Source of the DNA: Isoetes taiwanensis | Lineage: Eukaryota; Streptophyta; Lycopodiopsida; Isoetales; Isoetaceae | DNA length: 64,000 bases | Direction: 5' to 3' | Assembly (NCBI GenBank): GCA_021234155.1 | Contig: JAJEKV010000081.1 | Coordinates: forward strand, 62,001-126,000 | Part shown: positions 1-12,510 of the stretch, piece after piece | Layout of the letters: every line of letters starts with the position of its first letter | Position numbering within the stretch: the first letter of the stretch is position 1 | The notes under the pieces: generated by a model | The model's input: the letters and a program-made list of their open reading frames with translations, nothing else | Databases searched by the model: none | What the model was told of the DNA's origin: nothing | Position numbers and translations under genes: made by a program

Positions 1-1259
1 AGATGCACCAATTAGTATTAATAGATCATTCACTTAGGCAATGCCAAATGGATGCTATCGACGTTCTGTGTTTTTTTTTTTTTTCCTTTTTTATGTCTTT
101 TGTTTAAGAAAAGGAAACTTTTTGGATGCCAACATGGTGTTGCATTCACATGCTTACCACACCCTCATGGTGTAGCCATATCAACCATTCGGTAGTGACC
201 AAGTGGGTTTTGAATCTTGGTGATGACCAATAGTATAACTATTAGACCACTTTGACAAACTTTAATTTTCCATATGAAAGAGGTTCTAAGGAGATTACCG
301 AAGAAATGCATTGGATATTACTCCAACATCAATGACGTCTCAACTTCTTGACTCCCATAGACTATTGATCATATACTCATCTTTTGCATGCTAGGAAATG
401 CTTGCATGGGTACTTCTCAATAATGATCTGTCCCGCTCGTCCTAGAGGGCTCACAACTAATACAAGAGTGCTTACAACTAATACAAAGTACCAAAATCAC
501 AACAGATACGAAGCCCTGAAGAAAAATAGCCCAAAGATGAGCACACCAAATGGGTACAAGGCATATGCTTTCTTCGCTTGTGTACCTCCTCGTGGTGGCA
601 AAGTATAGTATTCCATTCTTTTTGTCTTAAAGATAATGAGAGGAGGGTCCAATGTTAACAAAGTGCCATATATTGATGTCCTTGGCTCAAAATGAATGTG
701 GTGTGTCGTTTACGAGACTCAAGAATGGGACCAAAGAAAGGGACATGGGACATATGAGAAAAGGCGGCGCACTCATGAGCTATATTTCCCCTACCCCACT
801 TCTTATTTCTGCCGCCCCCTTCATTTCTGCACTTTGCCTGGATGGAGCCCCCCTCTTTTACCCTTTATTTTACTCTATGTACCCCTTTACCTTTCGGTCT
901 TACCTTTAGGTTTTTGGGCTTAACCCTAGGATTCCTTGACTTTACATCCTCCTTGGGATTTGGATTTCCTTTTTTTTTTCCTTCCTCTTTGTTTGTGTTT
1001 CTAACCTCCTTTGTAAAACTTTTTTCTCTAAAATCGATTCAATGTCTTGCCATTTGGAAAATGCAATTGCAAAACCTATTCAATGTCTTGCCCATACACG
1101 TTTCAAGTACTTGGTTTAAAGTATAGTATTTATGCAAGTTGTATAAGCATCTAGAAAAGTGATGAAATTTTGTTGCCTCGAACCACATGAGGACATCTGA
1201 ATTCCTCAGTATATGTAGCATTCTCAACCTTGTCGTTTGTCGTTTTATGTATCGTTCTT
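1..1259. other. No gene seen; AT-rich DNA
   Basis: I see no supportable gene. The stretch holds a T-run near 69-85, pyrimidine-rich segments around 840-1030, and only short frames without domain features. Confidence 0.5.
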
Positions 1260-1343
1260 ACTACTTGCATTCTAAATGACAAACGTCTGTAATAATGTAG
1301 TGACTACTTGCATTCTAATTGACAAATGTCTATAATTGTGTAG
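1260..1343. repeat. Tandem duplication, unit about 43 bp
   Basis: Two adjacent copies begin ACTACTTGCATTCTAA at 1260 and 1303 and differ by a few substitutions. No function is evident. Confidence 0.75.
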
Positions 1344-2052
1344 CCTACAAGTGCCAGGATTTGAAAATCACATTCCCGTACGCATCATTATTGTACTAAC
1401 TAATATTTAATAGTGCTATGACAAACAAACCTGCCAAACATCTGTATTAAATTGCTTTCATTCATTTCAAACCATTTTGAGTGTGTTTCTTATGTCCAAC
1501 AAATGCTGATTTTTATGCTCAATATATATATATTCAAAGTAGCTCAAGCATAACGACTAACTGCCTATTAGTTACGCATAAATCTTTATCATTTGTAAGC
1601 AAAATAAAACCCAAATATTTTTAATTTATTTTTAAGATATAATAAACTTCATCAACTACTCATTTGGTCTGCTTGCTTTCTGAGAAGATTCCGATATTGT
1701 CAATTGAATGTTGAATTTTGATTGTGTGGGGTTGGCCAAACATTAGCAAAGTTCGGTCTTTCAGCTGCAAAATTTAATCACATAATAATCTTTATAATTT
1801 CCATATGTTGTTGCGTTGTGGTTTAGAAGAAAGTGAAAGTAACAACATTATGCAAAAACAAAACAAGTCATGTATTATATTAAGGACATGAGTACAAAAC
1901 TAATCGTGTCAAACACGCAACTTTTTCTTAAAAACATTCCTAACTTCTTTTATTCTAAAGTCGTGGATGTTTCTGGCCGAACCATAATGGATTTACGCAT
2001 GCTGTTGGAAGGTCTGGTGTTGCTGCCACTACTATATAACCCTGAGATGATG
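1344..2052. other. No gene seen; AT-rich DNA
   Basis: This is AT-rich DNA with short A/T runs and no coding, repeat or RNA signal that I can support. Confidence 0.5.
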
Positions 2053-2060
2053 TTGTGAAG

Positions 2061-2417
2061 CACTGTTGTATCCGTACGGGTACGGTAACTTTCAAGTACT
2101 TAGCGTACCGTACCAGAGGTACGGTACGTACGGAATAAAAAATGCATTGTTTTTGTGTCAAATTTTGGTAGTTTTTAACACAAGTATGGTAAGTATTTTA
2201 TAGGTACGGTACGTATTTTATAGGTATTTTAAAGGTATCGTAAGTATTTTATAAGTATTTTATAGGTACGGTACGTATTTTATAGGTACGGTAACAACAC
2301 TTTTTAACGTACTTGTTTTTTTTTTCAGTACATTAAAAACTCAGAGGTATGTTACAAGGTATGATACGTAAAATACTTACAGTACCGTACAGGTACGGTA
2401 AGTACGTAACAACACTG
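2061..2417. mobile_element. hAT-type MITE with 8-bp target site duplication
   Basis: This 357-bp non-coding element is flanked by perfect 8-bp direct repeats TTGTGAAG at 2053-2060 and 2418-2425. Its left end reads CACTGTTGTATCCGTAC and its right end, reverse-complemented, reads CAGTGTTGTTACGTAC, so the termini are imperfect inverted repeats. The interior is made of many short variants of GGTACGGTACGTATTTTATAG. An 8-bp duplication with CA(G/C)TGTTG ends is the known signature of hAT transposons. With no ORF it must be mobilised in trans. The perfect duplication suggests a fairly recent insertion. Confidence 0.82.
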
Positions 2418-2425
2418 TTGTGAAG

Positions 2426-3415
2426 TATCTAAAAAATGAAGCGCCATGGATTTCTTGATCAAAATGACATGATCCATATTATCAGGGAGTTTCGAATGCA
2501 TGCCAAGCCTGGATAATGTTATTAAAAAGAATACGAACTCAGCTCCCCTTGTATTGTTCATAGCAAAAAACCCCTTTTACATACATCTCAATCATCCCTC
2601 TACATATATACCCCATATTCACGAGGAAATAATAAACTTTTGTATGTACTCTCTGGCCATAATCAACGTGTTTACATATTTTTGTACATATTCTATCCCT
2701 CTTAATGTGTTTTTCATGCAATTAAGCCAACACTGCATATTTTTTTCTGTACTATACATATGCAACTGCTACATAAAACCCCTAAAAGTATTCTCTGTTG
2801 TTACTTACGCACTACAAATGTGCATCCCACTTGCACTGATCACATTCATGCATCTCCATAGCTAGCAAGTCATTATAATATTTCTTAGTTGATGCAATGC
2901 TCTCAAGTTTGATCCAGTGTCTCCGGTTTGTTATTCTTGCTCTTAGGCTTATGTGCTTCTATGTCGGGACATTGCATATCCCTCATGTAAGGATACACTC
3001 AGCTTCTTCCTCCTCTTTAACTAATTGCTCAGAGAGTAACCTTCTGAGTAGCAGATTGCTACGCTGTTGGAAGTGTCTGGTCTCTCGCGATACATGACAA
3101 CACTTTGAGTTTGCCCCATGTTTAGTCAGCTTCTTAGGTGGAATTAGCTCCAGAGATGGTCTCTTGATCTTTTGCTTGGTTGGCATGCCTCCTCCTACAA
3201 ATTTCACCTTATTTCTTCTCCACCCAAATATGCAAGCATTCCATTGTTGCTTGAATTGCTTGTACACCTTGAATATCTAGCACTTCATGCTTGAGCAAAG
3301 TTTCCATGTGAAGTGCGATTTTGACCGTGGGGGCTCCTTGTATATTGGGTAAGGTGGCATAAGATCTTGTGCTATTATCCCTGACGCACTTTGTTGGTGC
3401 TAGTCTTGCTTCTTT
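2426..3415. other. No gene seen
   Basis: There are only short frames in both directions, such as an open frame at 2500-2865 rich in Phe, Tyr and Cys that looks like translated AT-rich DNA. Part of it may be older transposon sequence that I do not recognise. Confidence 0.4.
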
Positions 3416-4917
3416 GGTATTCAAATCACTAGCAATATTGGAGTTCGTCAGGGTTGCCCTTTATCTCCTACACTCTTTGGCTTGTACATTGATCAATTGG
3501 AAGAATGGCTTGATAATCATGGCGGCGGAGGTCCACATTTGGCACACTATATCATTAGGCAACTTATGTATACTGATGATGTTTCACTTCTGGCACATAC
3601 CGCTGCTAGTATGCAGCAACATTTACATGCTCTGCACAGTTTTTGTGAGAACACAGGTTTGCGTGTTAATCTCCAAAAGACCAAGCTTTTGGTAGTTCAG
3701 TCTTCTCGTCACAATGTTCCCCTATGCACTATGATAGCCGCAAAGTTGAAGTTGTAGATAGCTACAAGTATCTTGGTGTAGAATTCTGTAAGAACACACT
3801 TTGGGAACAGTGTATTACCAAGCGGGTGGCTGCAGGATGGAGAGCACTCTATGCAATGCAAAACAATTGTTTTCACAGAAATTCATGATTGGCCCCGCGG
3901 AAAGCCCACTTGTTTGGGGCTTTGGTAGAGCTTGTTTTCTTGTATGGTTACGAAGTGTGGGGGCACGCCATTAGTGCTAGTGTTTGGGAGAGTTTGGAGG
4001 CGGGTGCAAAATCCTTTCTCACTTACAACCTCGGGAGTTAAAACAACGGTGCACTATGCTATTCTTTTACAAGAGGCGGGTTTTGGCCTCTTCAACATTC
4101 TGCCATGAAGCCATCTCCACTATATCTCGCAAGGTGCACCACTTGGATGATGTTAGGTATCTGTTCTTGCACTTGCCATGGTGAATCTCCTCGGCGTTTG
4201 AAGCGATGTTGGAAAGAGCATTGCACTACATGGTTTGCCGGTTGGTTGTGCAACCGAAACCTTTGCTGATGCTTGCCGGTTCGATCCACGAGCTTTTGCA
4301 ACAACAATGGTCGTTTTTCTCAAAAGATATGGGGCCTTGCTTACTTTTGGCCCAAGTGGCGGTCATTATCATGCACACATAAATCCCACCTTGGCACCGG
4401 GGCCCCAAGCTTATTTGCTTGCTTCATTGTCGAAAACAAGCTTGTAGCTATTGCATCAATTATATCGGGGTCCCACGGTCACAGTTGAGACGGGTAGATG
4501 GGAGCGGCGCAATTGCCGCGGCGAGACTATGTGCCTTGTTGCCGATTCTGGTTATTGAAGATGAAAGCCATACTCTTCGAAGTTGCCACGCTTTTGAGAT
4601 AGTCCGGAATCATTTTTTGACCTTAGCATTCCATTCCACGCTTCCACAACTTCTCAGAGCACCATCTATGCATGACTTGGCATTATACATACTTGAGGTT
4701 CTAGATAAACGTCTGCAATTATTGAGCCCTCAGTAGTCATTATCTCTGCGCTTGTCTAGTATCATCATTCTTGCAAGGTTTTCCCTTGAAAACCTTTCGA
4801 GGCAAGGGTTTTTTAATCCTAGTAGTAATGATTGTACTAGCCCATTGTATGGGTCCCATGACCTATTGGTCTCCGTGGACGTTAAAAAAACTATTCTATT
4901 CTATTCTATTCTAATAA
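3416..4917 (+). mobile_element. 5'-truncated LINE (reverse transcriptase to 3' end)
   Basis: The fragment begins inside the reverse transcriptase, at a frame reading IGVRQGCPLSPTLFGLYID near 3438, the conserved block upstream of the catalytic site. The catalytic motif reads YTDD at about 3570 and is followed by the thumb-side NLQKTK motif near 3670. The rest, to about 4735, is broken by stops and frameshifts but still resembles the connection and C-terminal region of the other LINEs here. The 3' end has the small hairpin GACCTATTGGTC at 4860-4871, then GTGGACGTTAAAA and a (TATTC)n tail to about 4917. Everything upstream of this block is missing, as in ordinary LINE truncation. It is not functional. 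Confidence 0.8.
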
Positions 4918-5879
4918 CTAAATTGCGGCATTGAGGTCGCTCATGTACCATCTTTCAGCTTTCCTCATCCTTCTTGCTTTCTCCTCCTCCATGTTTGTCT
5001 TAGTGGCGTTCCCATCAAGTTGGTCACATGGTCAGGTCAGAGTCCTCCTGGTGCTCTTTATCATCTGCAGACATGTTACCTTAGTCTTCCTCCCTCGCTT
5101 GCCGCCTAGCTTTCTTTGAAGATGTCCTTCTTCTAGATCTATTACCCCTATTGATGGCACAAACATTTATCAGAGGCACATTAGGATCAGGTGTACGAGC
5201 TGTCTGTTTGGTAAATGCAATATTAAACAACTTCAAGTATTGAGTAGTTTTGGCTAAAAATCTCTCTCCGCAAGAAGAAGAGCTCAAGGATGAAATTTTA
5301 AGGGGAATTAGGATTTTGAGCTCTTTCCACACGACTCCTTATTTTTGGAAGTATCTAATAGAAATTGAATAAAATTGAATTGAATTGATTTTTACCATCC
5401 ACCAAGAACGATTGTCCTATGGGATCTAAACAAGAAATATAGCAGACATATTACTGCCAGGATTAGAAAAACCCGCCCCAGAGGGCTTAGGAAGGAAAAA
5501 CCTTAGCAATAATAGGTATGTTGAGAGTATGTGCATTCTGATACATTTTAACATCTTAACACCAGTTTAGTCCCTGAGGGTATAACAGACTATATGCATC
5601 CATGATGTCTTGGAGAAAAGAATCCTAGCAAACCGACTGCAGTCGTGTCCATCAGCGCATGGAGCAGCTAGATAGCCAGGATTAACTCGCACGCCGGGCT
5701 TGGATGTGATTGAATGTTGGACATTTTTGTAGAGTGTGACATTCATCTTCAATGACCCTCTGTTGGCAATACTTTTCAGGTGCCTCTCAAGCCTAGTTGC
5801 CTGTCTCAATTCAGAGGCGTTGTGCACCTTGTAGATTGAAACTATCCCTCTGCATTTTCTTAGTGGTAAAATGTGTATG
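4918..5879. other. No gene seen
   Basis: This lies between the LINE tail and the copia LTR. Only short frames are present and no family is recognisable. Confidence 0.45.
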
Positions 5880-6226
5880 TGATAGAACTAGTGCAAAACT
5901 AGCACAAACCCCGCAAGATCGATTCAAGAGATAGAATAGAGAACAAGAATAACTCTATTGAGAAAAGTAATAGGAAATACGATCTCTACTTCTCAGCATC
6001 ATTACAGTACATAATGTACAATGAACATATATACAACCGGTAAGACTAAGAATAGTATACCATTTAACCACCGCCCACTAATTACGACACTGATTTAGGT
6101 TCGGTGTTCAGTGCTGATAAAGTGCTGCCTAATGTGCATGTCAGCACCTTCTCAGCACCCATGAGCTAAGTGCTGAACTATTGCTGTTTCAGCACATTAT
6201 GCTTAGTTAGCATATTAATTCCAATA
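5880..6226 (-). repeat. 3' LTR of the copia element
   Basis: The LTR is 347 bp. On the minus strand it starts TATTGGAATTAATATGC just after a purine-rich tract AAGGGAGAG (6227-6236) and ends GTTCTATCA. The expected TG start appears as TA. It matches the partial LTR at 10008-10245. Confidence 0.8.
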
Positions 6227-6239
6227 CTCTCCCTTAGAA

Positions 6240-7610
6240 GTTGTTGGCTAAGCAGAAGAAAATCTAATCCTTCTCTCCCTTTAGCTGCAATTTCTTCGTG
6301 CCCAAGCTCTCCTTCACATTGATAAACTTAGATCCAACTAATGGTTTGGTAAAGCCATTAGCAAACTGATTGTGAGGAGCAAAGAACAAGTTGAGAACAT
6401 CCTATTTGGATCTGCTCATAAACAACCATCTTGTTTTTGTACAAAACAATGTACAATAGTACCTCCAACACCACAAAAACAAGCATGCCACAGATGCGCA
6501 ACAGCCATGTCAGCATATATAAGACCATTCTAAAGCGTTCACCATGCCTTGAACTGCAGACTTTTCAAGTCAATTCCTTCAAGTGGATCCCTACCCCAAC
6601 AGATAGACTTTGCCATTTCCAAATACAATTGATAGCCTACCTTATCAAATTCAGCAGTAGACATGATATTAGACTGTAATCCAGGAATAAACATGACATT
6701 TCTCACTTTACTAACTACATCATGTTCATGCAATTAAAAAGCTACATTCCTGTGATAGCAAGAGAATATCCGTCACCCATCTTACCATCACCTCCAAATC
6801 GAGGTTAAGTTCAGAAAATACATCTGAATCTCCAATAAGATGAACCATGGCTCCTGAGTCCAAAATACAGTCCTTTTGTGAGGTGCTGGCTGCTGCTACA
6901 AGATTCAAGTATTCAGCATCAAAAGTGGCACATGCAACAGTACTTGCCTCTCCTTAGAGTTGACTGATGTGCTTCTCATGTTAGTATTATTTGAGCTTTT
7001 CTTCTCCTTCTTACAATGTGAACTGGAATGACCCTTTTCACCACAATTCCAGCACTTGAACTCCTTGGATTTCTTACCATCAGAGTTACATTTTCTTACT
7101 TCCTGAAGTCTTTGCGATCAAGAAACTTCTTCTTGGTGTCAGCCCGAGAAGTGGACATAAAAATTCGCATGGTCCACTCTTCCATCCCTTTGCTTCTGTA
7201 CCAATTCCTCTTGTTGTAGTAGAATGGTTACCTTGGGTATATCAATCTTCTCCTTGTACATGATCTTCGAAGAGATAATATCATATGAAGGAGAAAGACC
7301 AAACAAGATATCTTGGGTCAGTTGTTTTTCAGACAACACTCCATCAGCAGCCATATAATCCAAATACTGTTACTTCATCTGAGTAATGCTATGACAGATT
7401 CAAAGTCACCTAATTAGGCATGTCTCATTTTGTTTTGGAGCAGCATTTGGGTAGCCATACCCTTGCTACCAAGAGACTTCTCCAAATGAGACCATATCTC
7501 CTTAAACTCACTAAAATAGTTGCTTTCATGACCAATTGTCTCTTTAGCCAACATTTTCACAAGAGCACAAGCTTTCTAGTTTATCCTACCAGTACCTGCT
7601 GACTTGGTGC
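6240..7610 (-). pseudogene. copia gag-protease remnant with RNase H end
   Basis: The minus strand from 7363 down reads a copia gag segment (LTQDILFGLSPSYDIISSKI). A CCHC zinc knuckle follows near 7010-7060 (CWNCGEKGHSSSHC), and then a protease with the active-site block LDSGAMVHLIGD at about 6860. A segment with VMFIPGLQSNIMSTAEFD follows. The next recognisable part, near 6350, is the C-terminal end of RNase H, so integrase and RT have been deleted. In copia elements gag packages the RNA and the protease cuts the polyprotein. Several frameshifts and stops make this a dead copy. Confidence 0.82.
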
Positions 7611-7619
7611 TGGTAAAGT

Positions 7620-9645
7620 CTTTATATATATAATATATAATATTTATTATCATGCCCTTTAGGACCTTGAGGTCATAGAGCAGCAAATTACATATTCTTG
7701 TTTGATTGTAAATGAATTAAAAATAGTCTATGTGACTCAACTTTCTTGAGGTAACAATCTAGCTTTCGTGGATCCATATCTAAGAGACTATGGAAATTAT
7801 GAAAACTAATATCAAATATGTCCCTGAGTTCTGCGTATGCTATGCATGTTAGGAATGCATGCTCTTCGTCTTCAATATCCTCGTTGGTGCACATCGAGCA
7901 AATTCGTTCTCCCCTTAACCCATCTCTATTTGAAGCTTATGTGAGCCCGTGTGGTATCTTGCAATGGTTTGCTTCAAGTGTCGCGCGATACATGCATGAA
8001 GATATGCTTGATCAGCGTACACAAGCATCATATTCACCTCCTTCATGTAGTAAGCCATTTTTATGCCAGGTTCATCCCAAATCCGTTGCAATACTAGTGA
8101 CTGCACCATGTCTCGCACCCCTATTTCTGAGTCTGGCCAACTTGTTCTGTTCAACCCCCAACTATCTGTCCAATCCAATACATCTTTATACCAGCCCATA
8201 CTTGTGGATGCTTCTATGGCTTTCTTTGGGATCCGATCATCATCCATCATGTGTACCCTATTAACAAAAGTTATAGTCTGGATCAGTGCCTCCGCCAGTG
8301 GCAATAAACCTACTTCTGCTAGCATAATAGGATAGGGTGTTTGCTGTTTGATGCCCATCTCCTCTTGTAAAAATATCTTCTGAACATTCTCAACCTGTTT
8401 CCATAAGCCTTCGGACAGAGTTGGCCCCCAGATTGGGGCACCATACAGTATTACTGTTTGGACCAAAGTTTTGAAAAGCATTCTTTTCAACCTCCAGTCT
8501 TGTAACGATGCTTTGCGGCACCGTCTGAGCATACCATGCAAAGCCGTTTTCCCTCCAGCTATACGTTTCTTAATACACTCTTTCCATTTATATTTTGCAC
8601 TGAACTCAAGACCGAGATATTTATAATGACTTACCGCCTCCAAAATTTCTCCGTTATAGGTGAAAAGCGGTCTGTTTAATGTTCCGCAGATCATGATCAT
8701 GGATTTAGACAAATTAACTTTCATTTTCTTCTCCACGCAAAACTCGCTCAGTGTTACTAAATGTTCCTGGAGCTCTTTAGGTGTGGCTGCCAGTAGTACC
8801 ACATCATCGGTATAGAGTAACAATTGGATTACATAATCTCCAAGACGAGTCTCTACAGGCCCTTTCTGCTCCAACCATGATTTCAATTCATCTATGTACA
8901 ATCCAAAAAGCACGGGCGACAACGGGCAGCCTTGCCTTACTCCTATTGTGCTTTGAATCTCTGTTGGATTATCTGCTAACCGAGCTTTAACTTCTTTGTA
9001 GAGTTGAGACACCGCACCCATAAATGAGATCGGGACACCAATCTCTTTCATTCGATTGCCCAATTCATTTCTTGGAACCGTATCAAAGGCTTTTGAGAAG
9101 TCAATGAAAGCAAGGAACAGCGCCTTATTCGGTTTCTTAGCCTGTTCAATGAGCACCTTCAAAGCAAGGGCGTGATCCAGAGTACTGTGCATTCTCCGAA
9201 ACCCTGCTTGGCATGTAGCTCTTGCACCAGTAGCATCTGCCCATGTGCTCAGTTTCTGCTCTAATAGGCAGCCTAATAATTTGGAGTAAACACTTCCTAC
9301 CATGATTGTACAGTAATTGCAAACATCTGTTCTTGTACCTGATTTGTGCACTGGGACGACTTTGTTTAATTTCCAGGACCTTGGCAAACCTTCCTTGACA
9401 GCAGCATTCAGGTGATTGGTTAGGATCTGGAGGAGCTTTTCATCGCCCCACTTCAGCAGCCCTGCACTCATCCCTTCAAGGTCCGCAGCCTTCCCATTCT
9501 TCATATGCTCCAAGGCAAAGCTTACCTCTGTTACTGTAAAAAGATCTTCATGCACCGCTGTAAGATCCATCTTTGGTGCATTTTCACAGTGATACAAGGA
9601 CCGTAATCCTTCATTCAACGTCAAACATTGCTCCCATGTCACTAA
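7620..9645 (-). mobile_element. LINE inserted in the copia element (5'-truncated)
   Basis: On the minus strand this runs from about 9645 (start of the reverse transcriptase part) to a TA-rich simple-repeat tail at about 7620-7650. Copia leader lies on one side and copia gag on the other, so it is a nested insertion. Just before the tail is a 3' hairpin GACCTTGAGGTC (plus strand, 7663-7674), the counterpart of hairpins in the other LINEs of this window. Endonuclease and ORF1 are absent. Confidence 0.85.
7688..9642 (-). pseudogene. LINE ORF2 fragment: reverse transcriptase with C-terminal zinc knuckle
   Basis: A 575-residue open frame (9642-7915) holds a nearly intact non-LTR reverse transcriptase. 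It contains KNGKAADLEGMS, AFIDFSKAFDTVPR, IGVRQGCPLSPVLFGLYIDE, the catalytic LLLYTDDVVLLA, NLSKSMIM and SHYKYLGLEFS, all in family order. RT makes cDNA at a nicked target. The frame shifts near 7900 and continues to 7688 with CSMCTNEDIEDEEHAFLTC, a C-terminal Cys/His cluster typical of LINE ORF2. The endonuclease is missing, so this copy cannot move alone. It is the best preserved RT in the window, and the second Asp of the catalytic pair is present. Confidence 0.88.
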
Positions 9646-10007
9646 ATATCAAATAATTCACCATAAACTCATGAATTTCTCTTATTTGCAGTAGCAAAAA
9701 GGGTGGTTGGGAAAACAAATTCATCATCAAACAAAGCACCCACCAGAAAAGTTGAATCTTGACTTTTGTCACCGAAAAGGTCTCGAAAAACTCAAATCTC
9801 CCACCAGAACTCGCTGAAAAATCCGAATCTCTCTCCCAAAACACTTCCTCCAGGCTAAAAAGCAAGAAACTTCTTCAATGCTGCAAATTAGATATTCTAC
9901 CACCAAATCTCAGCCAAAGAACTTATAATGGAAACAATGGCCAATCCAATTTGGATGCTTCTCCAATAGCTTACTCTATTCTTCCCTTGAGAAAGCATCT
10001 AATACCA

Positions 10008-10245
10008 TGATAGAACTAGTGCAAAACTGCACAAACCCAGCAAGGTCGATTCAAGAGATAGAAAAGAGAACAAGGATAATTCTATTGAGAAAAGCTATAG
10101 GAAATACAACTTCTACTTCTCAATATCGTTATAGTACATAATGTACAATGAATATATACAACCGTTGATACAAAGAATAGTAGTCTACCGTTTAACCATC
10201 GCCCACTAATTACGGCATTGATTTAGGTTTTGAGTGTTGATAAAG
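10008..10245 (-). repeat. 5' LTR of the copia element (partial)
   Basis: It matches the 3' LTR at 5880 over about 238 bp and loses similarity near 10245, so its outer part is deleted. The adjoining primer-binding site at 9997-10007 defines the inner edge. Confidence 0.78.
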
Positions 10246-11073
10246 CATACATTTCCTATACACATTGGCAAGACTATTATGAGACCTACATCAAGCTCCC
10301 CTCTGCCCCCTCCCCCCTTCTAAATTCATGTCCATCATAGCCTATCACCAATATCCATGCAAGTTCTTATGTACATGCCGAATTTAAGAGGAGCTAATTA
10401 GGATCATTTTAGATTATGTTGCGAGGTTTTTGCCTCTATTTAGGGTGCATATATCAAAGAATATTAGAACATATATAACATAAGAAAAATTATGTCCGTC
10501 CGTCCGTCCTCTGTCTGTCTTGAAACCGGTTTGCTGAAATCTTGGACTTCCTTTGCAACAGCTCTTGCAAATTTGACTTCCTGCTTTTTCCTACATAAGA
10601 TGCTTCTCTAATCTAAGGCTTGAGGTGCAAATGGGATTATGTGCAAGATTATAGGAGCCAAATGGTCGTGTCTAGTGTTTGGGGCCATTATTCGGCTCAA
10701 TGTTCGGTTTAGGAGAAGCCGTGGTTGAGAAAATAGCAAAAAATAGCTATCTAGGTGTCCTAAGGTGGCATGTCCTTTGTTAAAAACATGGTTGCATGAC
10801 ATGTTCCACATAGGGATGTAGGCCTTATCGAGCTTCAATGACTGTGTGCTAGGGATCGTGTTTCATATGCTATGCATTTGTAATGCGGTTATCATGTAGT
10901 TTTGTTTTCTACTGAAAGGAGACAATTATCTCACAAATTTAATAGATAATAAAAATGGGCTAACAATTGTCTCACAAAATTAACTATTTAAGAAATTTCC
11001 ACTATTAAAGAATGCAACATCTCCGACTTTCTCCAATTTTTTTGCTCTTGAAAGGGCATAATGTGGTATGGCA
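10246..11073. other. No gene seen; short simple repeats
   Basis: A short (TCCG)n/(TCTG)n tract lies at about 10495-10520. Otherwise only short frames are found. Confidence 0.45.
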
Positions 11074-11287
11074 TACCCTGGGGTTTAAGTATTTACCCTC
11101 ATTCAGGCTTACTAAAGAAATTTCTATGGACTCCCCTTTTCTCCAGGACATTATTGAAGAGGTTTTCTATTGACAATTTATACCCCGGGGTTTAAGTTTT
11201 TACCCTCATTCAGGCTTACTAAAGAAATTTCTACGGACTCCCCTTTTCTCCAGGACATTATTGAAGAGATTTTCTATTGACAACTTA
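11074..11287. repeat. Tandem duplication, unit 107 bp
   Basis: Two adjacent copies start at 11074 (TACCCTGGGGTTTAAGT) and 11181 (TACCCCGGGGTTTAAGT) with only a few differences. They lie immediately upstream of the LINE and could be part of its 5' region, which I cannot confirm. Confidence 0.82.
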
Positions 11288-11431
11288 TACATTAGCTTAT
11301 ACATTAGAACTGCACCGAATAAGATTGTATATATAGCCCTTTGTAGGTCAAATATAGTGCTTGCCACTATTAAACCGCCCCTCTCTCTTTGGCGCTGACT
11401 TTTTTTTTTTTTTTTTTTTGGCGCTGGCGCT

Positions 11432-12510
11432 ATGGCTCATAAAACTAGGTCGAATAAAAAGGATGGGGCTGGGTCGTCTTCAAGCGGGATAGCTGTGGTC
11501 GTAGACAAACCCGGAGGGCCCAATGCTAAACAAGGATATAAAAAGCCAGAAATACCTTTGTCCGACACCAACAGGCCGGATTCTGATTCAGACACAGCAA
11601 GTTCGCAGGGAGAGGAAGCAGAAGTTCTCAAGGAAAATACAGTGCAAGTGACACCTGCTCTCACTGTAGAATCGGCATCTGTAACAGGGTCAGGGGCAGG
11701 GGTAACAGGCTCGGGTTTCCTGGATAACATAGCGACTTGCATACCTGGCCTTGGGCAAACGATCATCGCAGACCAAAGGGCATGACTTGGTCCCAATTCT
11801 GCTAACCCTGGTGAGTGAAATGGCTGCTAATAGACAGATGATGATGAATGAAATGGCAGAAACTAGAAAGGTAATGATTAAGATGATGGAGCAAATGGAG
11901 CAATCGAGGGCAAAGGAGGCTGCTACCATTAATCTCTTACAAGGTATGGCTGATACGCTTCTATCTGTCAATGCATCTTTATCTAATCTTCAGGCTGAGA
12001 ACCAAGATATTAGAAGCGAGATAAGTAGTTGGAAATCAGAAAATGCAGCCCGGCCGAAGTGGTTAATGAAGATCTTGAGACCACTTTGAGGCAACTAAAT
12101 GACCGTATGAATTACATGGCGAGATCAACGGGAAAGGCAAAATGTAGGCCCTTAATGTGAGAATTACGGGATTGCCCGGAAGAGGACGAGAGAACAATCT
12201 TGAAAGCGGTCGGACTTTTCTTGCTCAAAGTTTGCAAATAGACCGGAAATAGCACAAGAAGCCTTTCGTGTTGGCAAAAGGGACAATGGCACGAGAAACA
12301 TTGTGGTTAGAGCAAAGAACAAGGAGGGAATCGCGAGTTATGAGAAGCGGGGGACTTTTGAAAGGTAAACATATCCGGGTTAATGATGACTTAACAAAAT
12401 CTGTTTCAACGAGAGAAAAGAGGAGGTACAAAAAATGAAAGAGGCAAAGGCGGAAGGAAAGAAAAGCGTTTTGGAGAGGCAATAGGGTAATTGTAGAGGC
12501 CAATGAATAG
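11432..12510 (+). pseudogene. LINE ORF1 (RNA-binding coiled-coil protein), frameshifted
   Basis: The first frame (11432-11785) is a Ser/Gly/Asp-rich leader starting MAHKTRSNKK. The frame then shifts, and 11751-12089 encodes a Met/Glu-rich heptad region (EMAETRKVMIKMMEQMEQSR) typical of the trimerising coiled coil of ORF1p. From about 12140 broken frames read VRITGLPG, AQEAFRVGKRDNGT and VNDD, which correspond to the RRM-like and C-terminal domains of LINE ORF1 proteins. These proteins coat the LINE RNA. At least three shifts are needed to read the protein. Some fall where a CAG or CTG codon would be expected, so sequencing error is possible. Confidence 0.75.

Larger units (their letters stand above)
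5880..10245 (-). mobile_element. Degenerate Ty1/copia retrotransposon, internally deleted and split by a LINE
   Basis: Two copies of one LTR, both starting TGATAGAACTAGTGC on the plus strand, lie at 5880 and 10008. On the minus strand the 5' LTR is followed by a primer-binding site TGGTATTAGA (about 9997-10007), close to the tRNA-iMet type used by copia elements. Gag remnants lie at 7000-7600, protease at 6726-6908 and a copia post-protease segment at 6539-6733. The end of RNase H is visible near 6300-6360, where the minus strand reads FTKPLVGSKFINVKESLG. The gag-PR-RT order identifies copia, but integrase and nearly all of RT are deleted. A minus-strand LINE at about 7620-9645 sits between the leader and gag. 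Confidence 0.85.

Noticed and set aside
842-1126. Pro/Phe-rich frames near the start of the window
   Set aside because: They are translations of pyrimidine-rich DNA without codon or domain support.
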